From contig NZ_CP107954.1 in assembly GCF_036067295.1 (NCBI RefSeq), forward strand, positions 8,308,001 through 8,372,000: a DNA stretch of 64,000 bases. The letters run 5' to 3'. This document shows positions 1 through 8,929 of the stretch, one piece after another. The stretch is from Kribbella sp. NBC_00382. GTDB lineage: Bacteria; Actinomycetota; Actinomycetes; Propionibacteriales; Kribbellaceae. The first letter of the stretch is position 1; every line of letters starts with the position of its first letter. The notes beneath the pieces are model-generated. The model was not told the DNA's origin. It saw only the letters and a program-made list of their open reading frames with translations, and ran no database searches. A program made the translations under genes and the position numbers.

Positions 1-59
1 GCCTCAAAACCCGCACTCTCTACAACGAAACCACCGCCTGGTCCCACCAACCCCAAGCA

Positions 60-1010
60 CTCGCTGCTTGACACCCCTAGCCCCTGGGATGTCTCCGTCG
101 CTCACCAGGCACTGAGCTCCCACCCACCCTGCACACGAGCTCCTACGTCGGCCGCTAGACGACAACAACTCGTTGCCGCGCGCAACCAGCCGATCTGGCG
201 ACTCCGAGCCGAGTAGCCCTCCTGGGGTTGCCGTCCGGCGCAAGGAACTCCCCACGCCGGCACCCCGCCCGCACCTCCGTCGCCCACCAGGCGCTGAGCT
301 CCCACCCACCAGGCGCTGAGCACCCACCCACCCGGCACATGAGCTCCCACGTCGCCCGCTAGGCGACAACAGCTCGTTGCCGGGAGCACCAGTTGCCTTG
401 CGACTCCGAGCCGAGTAGCCGCCCCCGGGTGACTGCCCCGCGCAAGGAACTCCCGACGCGGCACCTCGCTCGCGCCTCCGCCGCTCACCAGGTGCTGAGC
501 ACCCACCCACCCGGCACGCGAGCTCCTATGTCGCCGCTAGGCAACAGCATCTCGTTGCTGCGCGCAACCAATTACTTTGGCGGCTCCGAGCTGAGTAGCC
601 ACCCCGGGTGGCTGTCCGGCGCAAGGAAGCGCCCCATGCCTGCTCCTCCGTCGCTCAACAGGCGCTGAGCTCCGGCTGGGCTTGCCCCCAGGTGGTGGAC
701 ACCGGGGCCAAGCCCAGGCCCACCCCGAATGGGGGCTCGTCCGTCGCTCACGCGGCGCTCAGCTCCTACCCACCCGGATGCGGGCTCCTAGGTCGGCCGC
801 TGAGCAACAGCAAGCCGGGTCCCTCACCCCTCCAAGGCGACCGCGTCGGCGGCGAAACCGGCGTCTTGGGTGGTGGATCACGCGTGTGCCGCGGCTCCTC
901 ACATAACACCTACGTCGCGCGCTGGGTTAGAGCAGTTCGTGCCGGGCGCAACCGATCGGTTCGGCGACTCGGGCCGGGTGAATTCAACCCCCGGCGCCGG
1001 GTGGCGAGCG
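60..1010. repeat. Degenerate tandem repeat array, unit about 180 bp
   Basis: Successive units share the blocks GCGCTGAGCTCCCACCCACC, a CGACAACA.CTCGTTGCCG stretch, ACTCCGAGCCGAGTAGCC and GCGCAAGGAACTCC. The ACTCCGAGCC anchor lies at about 201, 403 and 583. The spacing is therefore about 202 then 180 bp, and the extra 22 bp in the second interval is a local duplication near 295-325. Weaker units continue to about 1010, for example near 755 and 925. Open frames across this stretch are repetitive and resemble no protein family I know, so I treat it as non-coding. It may extend left of the window. Confidence 0.75.
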
Positions 1011-1025
1011 ACTGAGCCACGCGAT

Positions 1026-1116
1026 GGCGAGGCAGGGGGCGGTAGGGCGAGGCGGAAGGCGGTACGACGAGGCAGAGGGTGGGTAGGACGAGGCAGAGGG
1101 CGGTGGGGCGAGGCTT
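1026..1116. repeat. Five-copy 20-bp tandem repeat
   Basis: The block CGAGGC recurs at 1028, 1048, 1068, 1089 and 1109, each followed by a purine-rich run like AGAGGGCGGTA. The period is 20, 20, 21 and 20 bp. It abuts the 180-bp array. Confidence 0.85.
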
Positions 1117-1181
1117 CGGCATGGCGCCAGGTCGCCAATGCCTGCCAGGCGACGAACCCGCTCATCACCTCGGCACCGCCC

Positions 1182-1202
1182 GCCATCCGCCATCCGCCAT
1201 CC
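1182..1202. repeat. 7-bp GCCATCC microsatellite
   Basis: There are three perfect copies of GCCATCC followed by a degenerate fourth (GCCACC). The period of 7 is not a multiple of 3, so copy-number change would not keep a reading frame. Confidence 0.85.
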
Positions 1203-1206
1203 GCCA

Positions 1207-1780
1207 CCATCTCTCGGTACCAAGGTTCCGAGGCGACTGTGGACAGGGCAAGCGCGGTGATGTGTTGGGAGGTGCTCCGCGATGCGCCGGTGCTGGTGCG
1301 GCACCGGGTCGGCGTACCGGCTGGTTTGCTGTTCGAATTCGTTCGGGATCGAGGACAGGGAGGTGGGCGACGCGCAGACTGGCGGAGTTGATTCGCCAAC
1401 CGGCTCGTCCTCTGGATGAAGGGCCGTCCGGTATCTGCCTCGGCGTCGCTGCTTCCGGATCGACCGGTACGGGCGTCGACCTGGTCACCTTGGCCGTCGA
1501 GAAAGGTCCACTCGTCTCTTCTGGGCGCAGCGCGGCCGACCTCGAAGGGCTGGGGATACAACGCCGTTGGTCGCTCTGCATGACTTACTTCGAATCGAGA
1601 CAGGACCTCAGTACGTGATCGCGCTTGCCTGGGACGGCCTCCGCTGCTCTCCAAACGAAACTCCTGAAGCAGACCAGTGGGTCAGCCCTGACGAAGGCTC
1701 AGACCGCTCGGTCGACGACGGACCCATGTCGACCGAGAGCCTTATGGTCGGCTGCTTTGTGACTCCCGGCGCGGCCCCGA
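1207..1780. other. Stretch with no recognisable gene
   Basis: Open frames exist on both strands but none has a recognisable product, a good start context or a credible protein composition. The only structure I see is one copy of the 22-bp direct repeat described separately. The stretch lies downstream of the HNH gene, whose stop is at 1781. Confidence 0.5.
1330..1351 (+). repeat. 22-bp direct repeat, left copy
   Basis: TGTTCGAATTCGTTCGGGAT plus CG occurs here and identically at 4125-4146 in the same orientation. Partial similarity continues after both copies (a GACAG two bases further on). The pair brackets the HNH/13E12-type gene, as boundaries or a target duplication might. Confidence 0.8.
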
Positions 1781-3998
1781 TCAGGTGAGGCGGTGGGTGC
1801 CGGTGTGGTCGACGCGGAAGGTGAAGCCGTTGGGGGTGGTCCAGTGGAGTGCTCCTTCACCGGCAGGGCGGACTCGCCAGCCGTGGGCGTGGGTTTTGAC
1901 GCGGTGGTGGTACCGCGTTGCTGGTGTGAGGTTGGTGGTGCTTGTTTGGCCTGGTGGTCCGTGGGGGTCGTAGGGCTGGATGTGGTCCAGGTCGGTGTGT
2001 GGGGTGGTTTCTGTGGTGCTGTAGGGGAATCGTTCGACGGGCTGGGCGAGGCGGATGCGTTCGCGGATGCGGGTGGGGATTTCGTAGGCGTTGACGTCGA
2101 TGTGCTGGTTGAGGTCGATGACTGGTTTGAGGAGTACCTGGTTGTGGCCGAGTAGTTCTTTGAGCTGGGTGGCGATGAATGCTCCGTGCTCTTCGACTCT
2201 GACGATGCCTTCACCGGTCAGCAGCGTCTCGTCGGTGATGTGGACGTAGAGCACGACACGTCCACCCCTGCCCACCCCTCTCGCACTGCCGCTCCCGCTG
2301 GTCGCGATGCTGGCTCCCGGGGCGTGGGCGGCGTTTTTGATGGTGGCGAGTTTGCTGGCTAGTTGGTGGCGGGAGTATGGGTCGATCGCTGCTCGCGTCT
2401 CGACTGCAGGACAGCGGGTAGGGCTTGCCGGTTCTTCGTCGATGCTGGGGTGTGGCGCGTCCCAGTCTGGTTCGTCGGCTAGGTCGGGCTCACGGAAGTC
2501 GCCGGCCACGCCGACCGCGCCGAGGCCGTGGAAGTTGCTGGGGTCGCCGGAGTCGCTGGGGTCGCCGTAGTCGCTGAGGCCTACGGGCGGCTCGTCGGCC
2601 GGTACTTCGGGCAGGTCCGACTCGACCGTCGGAGAGCCGTCCGGCTGGGTGGCCGGTGTTTGGGGCGAGCCGCGCTCGCCGGTTCCGGTGCGGACGATGT
2701 CGGCGCTCAGCTCGGGATCCGGGGAGTTGCCGGGTGATTCTGGGGTGGGTCCTGCGGGTCGGCGCAGCTTGACTCCGAGTACGTCGCCAGATGGCTCTGC
2801 AGCGGGTGTTCCGGGCGCGGTTGCATTGGGTGTTGTGGGCTGGTTCGGGTCGGCGTGGGAGAGGTCGCGAGTCGGCTCCGGAGCTGTTGCCTTGGGCAAG
2901 CGCGGCTTGGCGTCCGAGGAGTCGTGGGGCGGGTTCGCCGCGGGTCCTCCGAGCGGGTTCGCCGCGGGTGCTCCGAGCGCGTTTGTAGCGGGCGCTCCGG
3001 TTGAGTTATCGGTGGGCGCTCCGGGTGGGTTGGTGAGGGGTGCTGCGGTGGAGGGCTGGTTGGTGTTGGTGCCCGGGGCATCGGTGGCCGGAGCGTCGGC
3101 GGCTGGGGTGTCGGTGGCCGGAGCGTCGGTGGCCGGAGCGTCGGCGGCCGGAGCGTCGGCGGTTGGGGTGTTGGTGGTCGGGGTGTCGGTGGTTGGGGTG
3201 TTGGTGGGGGTGGGGTGGGTGGCTAGGTAGCGGGCGGCGGTGAGGAGTTCGTAGGCGGCTAGGGGGTCGGCTAGCCAGCCGATGGCTTTGGCGCGGCGTT
3301 CGGACAGGGAGTCGGGGTCACCGAGTTCGCTGAGGGCCCAGGCGACGTCGTTGAGGGAGGCGTTGATGGCGATGACGTCGCCGCTGGAGGCTTTGACCCA
3401 GATGGTTTTGGTGCCGTGGTCGTCGGAGGGCTGGACCCAGACGCCGCGTTCGCGGGCGTGTTGTTCGGCGGCCTGGCGGGCGGCGTCGGGGTCGGCCTCT
3501 TTGACGACCGCGTCGATGATTTTCTGTAGGCGGTAGGCCGACAGGGTGTCGATGACGGCGACGACGCGTTCGTCGACGAGGGCGGCCGCTTCGAGGGAGA
3601 GTTTCAGGCAGGCGCGGGCGACAGCGCGGGCGCGCCACACGACGGTGTGGCCGTTGAGGGTTTTGGCCCAGATCCGTGGGAGGCGGTGGCGCAGGGCGAG
3701 TGCTTCGCCGATGTAGCTTGCGGCCGCGCCGCTGGAGATCTTGAGCAGGACGCCGAGTTCGGCGGGGGCGAATTCGGCGATCGGGGGGGCAGCCGTCGCC
3801 GCCGTACACGACGAGCCGCTCACCGCCACGCGCCCCGGAACTCTTCTCGGAGGTTGTGGGCAGGGTGGTGTGGAGGTCGGCGAAGTGCAGGGTTGCTTGG
3901 AGTTTGCCGAGAGCGGCGCGGTTTTCTTCCGTGTCGAATTCGACGGCGGCGTCGAGGGTCGCGGCAGCGTCGAAGTCATCCCATCCATCGTCGAACAT
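1781..3998 (-). pseudogene. DUF222/HNH (13E12-family) endonuclease-like protein, frameshifted
   Basis: The gene reads as about 739 residues only if a one-base frameshift near residue 71 is repaired. The N-terminal frame starts at ATG 3998 and runs well past the shift site as nonsense. The rest continues from a run of seven C (plus-strand G 3783-3789) in another frame to the stop at 1781. Order: DUF222-type helical domain (about residues 25-300), a long Thr/Ala/Pro/Asp-rich linker, then a C-terminal HNH motif with DLDHIQPYDPHG, a central Asn-Leu and HHRVKTH. The family includes the mycobacterial 13E12 repeat proteins; its biological role is not settled. Six C instead of seven would restore the frame, so this is a real mutation, a phase-variable tract or a sequencing error. 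A GTG start shortly before the junction could give an N-terminally shortened product. Confidence 0.8.
3078..3210. repeat. 15-bp minisatellite inside the HNH linker
   Basis: Units like GCCGGAGCGTCGGTG repeat in tandem and encode Thr-Asp-Ala-Pro-Ala type pentapeptides in the linker. The unit is a multiple of three, so copy-number change only lengthens or shortens the linker. Confidence 0.8.
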
Positions 3999-4051
3999 GC
4001 GTTCGATTCTATCGTGACTTTGTGTGACGGTGAAATCGAGAGATGCTCATC

Positions 4052-4069
4052 TCCCTTATCTATAAGGGA
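4052..4069. promoter_or_regulatory. AT-rich palindrome upstream of the HNH gene
   Basis: TCCCTTAT-ct-ATAAGGGA forms perfect 8-bp arms 54 bp upstream of the HNH start codon. It stands out in GC-rich surroundings. It could be an operator or promoter element; no regulator is identified. Confidence 0.5.
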
Positions 4070-4124
4070 TGCCGCCGCGCCCGCGCTGGACCCTGGCGAG
4101 CGGCGGCGTTCCGGGTCCGCGGGG

Positions 4125-4146
4125 TGTTCGAATTCGTTCGGGATCG
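4125..4146 (+). repeat. 22-bp direct repeat, right copy
   Basis: This is an identical copy of the sequence at 1330-1351. It lies 127 bp beyond the HNH start codon on the upstream side of that gene. Confidence 0.8.
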
Positions 4147-4195
4147 GCGACAGTGCATGAGCGGTGGCCGAGGCTGGACAACTAGCCCCTCCCCC

Positions 4196-4240
4196 GAGAC
4201 AGCACCCGCACGCCCCTCCCCCATCCGCGGGTGCTGTCTC
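4196..4240 (-). terminator. Strong hairpin, likely terminator of the ferritin-like gene
   Basis: GAGACAGCACCCGC (4196-4209) pairs perfectly with GCGGGTGCTGTCTC (4227-4240) across a 17-nt loop. It lies about 110 bp downstream of the ferritin-like gene stop and before the HNH region. No clear T-run is present, as is common in actinobacteria. Confidence 0.6.
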
Positions 4241-4350
4241 CCCCAACTCGGCACCGCGGGTGTGACCGACACGGAAGGCGAATCGGGGAGACGCGGCAGC
4301 ACGCGTCCGCCACGGAGCGGCGGGCGTGCAGGACGCGTGGATGTAGGCGG

Positions 4351-5343
4351 TTAGGCGGGGTTGGGGTGGCTTTTGGCTGCCAGGCGGGCGGCTCGGTGGA
4401 GGGAGTCCAGGACGTAGGTGGGGACTCGGAGGCCTTGGCGGTGGGCCCAGAGCATTTCGAGTTCGAAGCGGCCTATTTGCTGGGCGTAGCGGTTGAGTTC
4501 GTCGTCGTTGGCTGCCGTGGTGATACCCAGGTGGTGCATCACGTCGCCGAACTGGGCCCACTGCTTCTTGGTGTAGGCGCCTACGGGTTCGAACGTGTAC
4601 CGGCGCAGGGTTCTGACGATCCACTTCTGCCAGTCGGCCATCTCGGACCACAGACCCTGGGCGGCGATCTTGTAGTAGGCGAAGTGGCCGGGCTCCTGGC
4701 GGCGGATCGGAGCGACGACTGTCATCGCGACCGCCTTCTCGCCGAGGTCGAGCAGGCCTTGGTGAAGTTTGTTGTACGCAAGGATGGCCGACTGCTCCGT
4801 CGCGACACCGGTCAGGTAGTACAGCATCCGACTCACATCCTGGACGGCGCTCCATCGGCCGAGCGCGCCCAACACCTTGTAGCTGAAGGCCATCGAGGTG
4901 AGGTCGGGCTCCGACTGCGGCAAGCCGGCCAGCTGTTGCAACCGGTCCAGCAGGTAACCGTGATGCGTCTCCTGCGGCAGCCACACGTCGGCGTAGAAGT
5001 GTTTGTCGACCGGCGGCGGGTCGGGCAGCAGCAGGTTGAGCTCGAGGACGTTCCGCTCGACCTCCAGCTCGACCCGCGACATGTACGTCAGCACCGGACC
5101 GAATCGCTCGGCCAGCAACTCCGGCCGCACCATCGAGTAGTCGGCGCTGTCCACCGGGATCGGCGGGTGCTCCTCGGCAAGCCGGTCGACATGCTCGGCC
5201 AGCCGCGCCTCCACTGAGAACGGCTTCCGGGGACGACGCCGCCAGGGCGGTCCGCTCGCGGCGCTCATGGCCGGGCCACCTTGGTCGTCCGCACCCGCCG
5301 CGTTCTGCTGTTTTCGCAACCTCTCATGACGATTCTCACCCAC
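4351..5343 (-). CDS. Ferritin-like diiron protein, acyl-ACP-desaturase-like
   Basis: The protein has 330 residues from the GTG at 5343. An ATG at 5268 (305 residues) has a better ribosome site (AAGGTGG) and may be the true start. Two diiron signatures are visible: E125-T-H-H128, with further Glu at 92-97 on the preceding helix, and E217-P-G-H220, preceded by E183. This is the Glu/ExxH...Glu/ExxH layout of ferritin-like carboxylate diiron enzymes, and QETHHGYLLD resembles the EENRHGDLL box of soluble acyl-ACP desaturases. Such enzymes use O2 to oxidise or desaturate a substrate; the substrate here is unknown. The N-terminus is Arg/Gln-rich and not a signal peptide. It is a single gene with a likely terminator at 4196-4240. 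Confidence 0.75.
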   Translation of the reverse strand: MGENRHERLRKQQNAAGADDQGGPAMSAASGPPWRRRPRKPFSVEARLAEHVDRLAEEHPPIPVDSADYSMVRPELLAERFGPVLTYMSRVELEVERNVLELNLLLPDPPPVDKHFYADVWLPQETHHGYLLDRLQQLAGLPQSEPDLTSMAFSYKVLGALGRWSAVQDVSRMLYYLTGVATEQSAILAYNKLHQGLLDLGEKAVAMTVVAPIRRQEPGHFAYYKIAAQGLWSEMADWQKWIVRTLRRYTFEPVGAYTKKQWAQFGDVMHHLGITTAANDDELNRYAQQIGRFELEMLWAHRQGLRVPTYVLDSLHRAARLAAKSHPNPA

Positions 5344-5529
5344 CCCCAGGCCTCAGATCACCTTCAGCCGGTCTGACCTCTGGTAAGCACTACCTTACTT
5401 TCCACGGGGTAACATCACCCACTGCCTTTCACCCTGTACTACGTGATCCCAGGCACTTACACTCTCCCAGCTCGACGACGCGGACCTGAGCGATTCGGAG
5501 CAGGTCCCCGTACGGATCGGTGCAACTAC
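5344..5529. other. Intergenic region upstream of the ferritin-like gene
   Basis: It lies between the ferritin-like gene start and the Nudix gene stop. It contains GTAAG-cactac-CTTAC (5383-5398), an imperfect dyad that distantly resembles a DtxR/IdeR iron box, and little else. Confidence 0.4.
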
Positions 5530-6000
5530 TCAGTGCCGAACCAGACCGCCGACCGCAACGGACGGCAGGTGCCCGGTAGCCGGCGCAGCCACCGCCAGGC
5601 CGACGCCGACGTCGATCACCACTGACCGGCTCAGCCCGGCAACGGCAGACAGCGGGGTCCATACCGACTCAGCCGTCTCCCCGTTCGGCTCAGGCCGGAA
5701 CTTACCGCCAGTGATCCGTACTCCGTAGAAGACCCCGACGTTCTGGTGCAGCGTCCCGTTGGTGCTCTCAGCAGCAGAGATCAGTCGCGAGTCCACGCCC
5801 AGCAAGCGCTCGACAACAGCCGAACACCCGGTCTCCTCGGCGACCTCACGGATGACCGCGTCGTACGGGTCCTCCGCGTGCTCGACCCGGCCGCCGGGGA
5901 GGGTCCACCAAGTCCCTTCCCCTAAAGGAGATACGTACCGGGCGAGCAGCACCCGGCCATCATCGATGCACACCGCGTACGCCGCCAGCCGGAAACTCAT
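5530..6000 (-). CDS. Nudix hydrolase
   Basis: A 156-residue single-domain Nudix protein. The Nudix box is intact: GGRVEHAEDPYDAVIREVAE followed by ETGC, with the REVAEET core that binds the divalent metal. The family cleaves nucleoside diphosphates linked to another group X; the substrate cannot be told from sequence. The N-terminal beta strand (SFRLAAYAVCI) and the DGRVLLARY segment match typical MutT-like proteins. It ends 13 bp from the stop of the upstream erythromycin-esterase-family gene on the same strand, so co-transcription is plausible. Confidence 0.9.
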   Translation of the reverse strand: MSFRLAAYAVCIDDGRVLLARYVSPLGEGTWWTLPGGRVEHAEDPYDAVIREVAEETGCSAVVERLLGVDSRLISAAESTNGTLHQNVGVFYGVRITGGKFRPEPNGETAESVWTPLSAVAGLSRSVVIDVGVGLAVAAPATGHLPSVAVGGLVRH

Positions 6001-6013
6001 GGGCGCACCCTAC

Positions 6014-7129
6014 TCAGAGCGAGGTGCCGCCGTTGATGTGCAGGACTGCGTCGACCTGGTCGAGCAATGCCTGGTCTAGAGGGAAGTACCCCTGCCGTGG
6101 GTTGATGTCGGTGCGCGTCCGGGCAGCTGCGAGTGCAGCGGCGGGCGTCAGGCCCCAGTCACTGATCGTGTGCTGCAGGTTGCCCTCGTATGTATCCGGC
6201 TCCGGCTCGGCCAGCCCGAGGGTCGGGCTGCTGCCAAGGCTGCTGGCGATCACCGCGTACCGCTGGCCCAGCAACTCACCCACGATGGCGCCGGCGGAGT
6301 ACCAGTCGCGCTGAAGACCAGCCATGCGTTGCAGGTGGGCGTTGTGCGCAAAGACCAGCGTCGGGCCGCGCTGAGACTCGATACTGCGGATGTCGAGAAG
6401 GTTCTGCGCCATCAATGAGTCCCGGGCAGCCATCAACCGGGCGATCCGTACCTCCTGCGAGCCCGGTTGGGCTGCGACCTTGTGGTACCGCAGCAGGCCG
6501 AGACCGGCAGTGAGATGGGTACGAGCCCGGTACCAGTCAGCGCGTGAGGTCGCCGCAATGCGCTCCGGCGCACGGGCATAGAGCGAGATGAGCAGATCGT
6601 CGGCGATGACGCGCAACTGCTCGGCCTCCGGGGTATCGCCGATCGACTGCGCCGGGTCGAGGATCGCCTCCTCGCGGCTCCACCGTTCGTCGTCACCGAC
6701 CAGACCGTCAAGATCGAGCTCGACGCCCAAGTAGTCGCGCGCATACTCCAGATAAATCCTCGGGCTGGCAGCGCTCGTGTTCTCAGTCGAAGCATCGAAG
6801 CCATGGAAGGCAACCCGCTCATCGGCCGGCCGACCTTCGTTGTACTCCCGCAGCCAGGCGACGAGTCGCTGGTTCGCCACCAGCTCCCCGAACCGATGCG
6901 AGAAGCCGGCACCCATGTCGAGCGTCCCCGAACCACCCTGGACGAAGTCGTCCACGAGTAGCCCGGAAACGCGATCGGTCTCCAGCGCGACGGACCGGAA
7001 CCCCTGCTCCACCAGTACTGCGAACAGCTCGTTGCGGACCAGCCCGAAGGCCGGTTCCTGATGCGTCGGCTCGCCCAGCCCCAGCAGTTCACAGGACGGC
7101 GGTACGAAGTGTCGAATGTCTTTGCTCAT
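6014..7129 (-). CDS. Erythromycin esterase family protein
   Basis: The protein has 371 residues from ATG 7129. An upstream TTG at 7207 would add 26 residues that look non-coding. Visible family features are LLGLGEPTHQEP near the N-terminus, HGFDAS in the middle, and VFAHNAHLQRM in the second half, where the conserved His and Glu of the EreA-like fold lie. Known members include macrolide esterases, but most family members have unknown substrates. Resistance should therefore not be assumed. It is divergent from the DHA2 exporter at 7328, so a shared regulatory region of about 200 bp separates them. The pairing of a possible drug-modifying enzyme with an exporter is suggestive only. Confidence 0.8.
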   Translation of the reverse strand: MSKDIRHFVPPSCELLGLGEPTHQEPAFGLVRNELFAVLVEQGFRSVALETDRVSGLLVDDFVQGGSGTLDMGAGFSHRFGELVANQRLVAWLREYNEGRPADERVAFHGFDASTENTSAASPRIYLEYARDYLGVELDLDGLVGDDERWSREEAILDPAQSIGDTPEAEQLRVIADDLLISLYARAPERIAATSRADWYRARTHLTAGLGLLRYHKVAAQPGSQEVRIARLMAARDSLMAQNLLDIRSIESQRGPTLVFAHNAHLQRMAGLQRDWYSAGAIVGELLGQRYAVIASSLGSSPTLGLAEPEPDTYEGNLQHTISDWGLTPAAALAAARTRTDINPRQGYFPLDQALLDQVDAVLHINGGTSL

Positions 7130-7327
7130 GTCCCTGAATCTTATCGTTGAAGCTGCAAATGAAGACTTCAAGACCCCGTACTCCGCAAGCCAGCCGAAAA
7201 GTCTCAAACCCGTAGATCAAAGAGCCACCAACTGGCGAGCCGAAGAAAGTTGGAAAATGTGCTCGTCTCCGGCGCGGACCGGCGCGTAGTGTCGCTAGCG
7301 ACGGGATTCCTGCCGAGGGGGGAAATC

Positions 7328-8929
7328 GTGAGCCAGCCTGCTGTCCAAGAGCCGGACTACCCGGACAACATCGACGCGGCCGTACTGAAGATCGCCGGCG
7401 TCGTGGTGCTCGGGGCCATCATGTCGATTCTCGACATCACCGTGGTCAACGTCGCACTGCCGACCTTCCAGGACGAGTTCGGGTCGCCCGACAGTCCGGT
7501 CTCCTACTCCACTGTCGCCTGGACCGTGACGGCGTACACGCTCGCGCTCGCGACCGTGATCCCGCTGACCGGCTGGGCCGCCGACCGGTTCGGCACCAAG
7601 CGGCTCTACATGACCGCGATCTTCCTCTTCACCGCCGGCTCGGCCCTGTGCGCGACCGCGTCGAGCATCGACATGCTGATCAGCTTCCGTGTCCTGCAGG
7701 GACTCGGCGGCGGCATGCTGATGCCGCTCGGGATGACGATCATGACCAGGGCCGCGGGGCCGCACCGGATGGGCCGGCTGATGGCCATCCTCGGCGTACC
7801 GATGCTGCTCGGCCCGATCCTGGGACCGATCCTCGGCGGCTGGCTGATCCAGGTGGCGAGCTGGCACTGGATCTTCCTGATCAACGTGCCGCTCGGCGTG
7901 ATCGCGCTGATCTACGCCTGGCGGGCGCTGGCCCCGGACGTGGCGCACCGGTCGGAGTCCCTGGACATCCTCGGGGTGGTGCTGATGTCCCCCGGACTCG
8001 CACTGTTCCTGTTCGGTATCTCCTCGCTACCCGCCGAGGGCGGCGACTTCGGTGCGCCGCGGGTGTGGGTGTCGATGGTGATCGGCATCGCGCTGATGCT
8101 GGCCTTCGTCTGGCACTCGTTCCGGCCCGAGCATCCACTACTCGACCTGAGGCTGTTCCGGGACCGCAACCTCACCGTCTCGATCATCACGATGTTCCTG
8201 TTCGCCGCCGCGTTCTTCGGCGGGCTGCTGCTGGTACCGACGTACTTCCAGCAGATCCGCGGTGAGTCCACGTTGCACGCCGGCCTCCTGGTAGCGCCGC
8301 AGGGGCTCGGGGCGATGGTGACCATGCCGATCGCCGGCCGCCTGGTCGACAAGATCCCGGTCGGCCGGATCGTGCCGGTCGGGCTGGCGCTGATCGTGGT
8401 GGGCATGTTCGGCCTGACCCAGATCACCGCCACCACGTCGTACGGGCTGATCATCGCGATGCTGGTCGTGATGGGTTTCGGGATGGGCGGCACGATGATG
8501 CCGTTGTTCACCACGGCCCTGCGGACGCTGACCGGCGCCCAGGTCGCGCGCGGCTCGACACTGCTCAACATCAGCCAGCAGATCGCCTCGTCAGTCGGCG
8601 TCGCGACGATGTCGGTCGTGCTCACCAACCAGCTCAACGACTCGCCGATCATCCCCGGTACGCAGGGCGCACCCGGCCTGGGAGCGGGACTGCGCGAGAC
8701 CCAGGCGGCGATCCTGTCCAACACCCGCCCGGACATTCTCAACGCACTCCATGTCGACCCTGCCGCCATCGCACGCGGTCTGGTCGACGCCGCGACGGCC
8801 TTCGCGCACAGCTACTGGGTCGCCTGGGTCCTGGTCACCATCACGCTGATCCCGGCGCTGATGCTGCCCCGTAAACGGCAGGCGTCAGACGTGGTCAACG
8901 CAGCCGCACCGCCGCCGGTAGTGCACTGA
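7328..8929 (+). CDS. MFS transporter, DHA2 (EmrB/QacA-like) family
   Basis: The protein has 533 residues from GTG 7328, chosen because GAGGGGGGAAAT lies just upstream. A TTG at 7250 has no such site. It is a multi-pass membrane protein, probably with 14 segments. Motifs: LDITVVNVALP in helix 1 (the acidic helix-1 motif of DHA2 drug exporters), GWAADRFGTKR (motif A) and LGPILGPILGGWL (motif C of antiporters). The family exports drugs or metabolites in exchange for protons. The gene ends stop-to-stop with the convergent alpha/beta hydrolase (TGATCA at 8927-8932). Confidence 0.9.
   Translation: MSQPAVQEPDYPDNIDAAVLKIAGVVVLGAIMSILDITVVNVALPTFQDEFGSPDSPVSYSTVAWTVTAYTLALATVIPLTGWAADRFGTKRLYMTAIFLFTAGSALCATASSIDMLISFRVLQGLGGGMLMPLGMTIMTRAAGPHRMGRLMAILGVPMLLGPILGPILGGWLIQVASWHWIFLINVPLGVIALIYAWRALAPDVAHRSESLDILGVVLMSPGLALFLFGISSLPAEGGDFGAPRVWVSMVIGIALMLAFVWHSFRPEHPLLDLRLFRDRNLTVSIITMFLFAAAFFGGLLLVPTYFQQIRGESTLHAGLLVAPQGLGAMVTMPIAGRLVDKIPVGRIVPVGLALIVVGMFGLTQITATTSYGLIIAMLVVMGFGMGGTMMPLFTTALRTLTGAQVARGSTLLNISQQIASSVGVATMSVVLTNQLNDSPIIPGTQGAPGLGAGLRETQAAILSNTRPDILNALHVDPAAIARGLVDAATAFAHSYWVAWVLVTITLIPALMLPRKRQASDVVNAAAPPPVVH

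Noticed and set aside
60..1116. CRISPR array
   Set aside because: The repeats are long, degenerate and directly abutting, with no unique equal-length spacers and no cas genes.
4016..4984. Upstream extension of the HNH frame to 4984
   Set aside because: The extension is antisense-like and overlaps the ferritin-like gene in another frame. The natural N-terminus lies in the shifted frame starting at 3998.
6014..8929. Macrolide resistance island (esterase plus exporter)
   Set aside because: Both families have many non-resistance members. There is no mobile element or composition change nearby.
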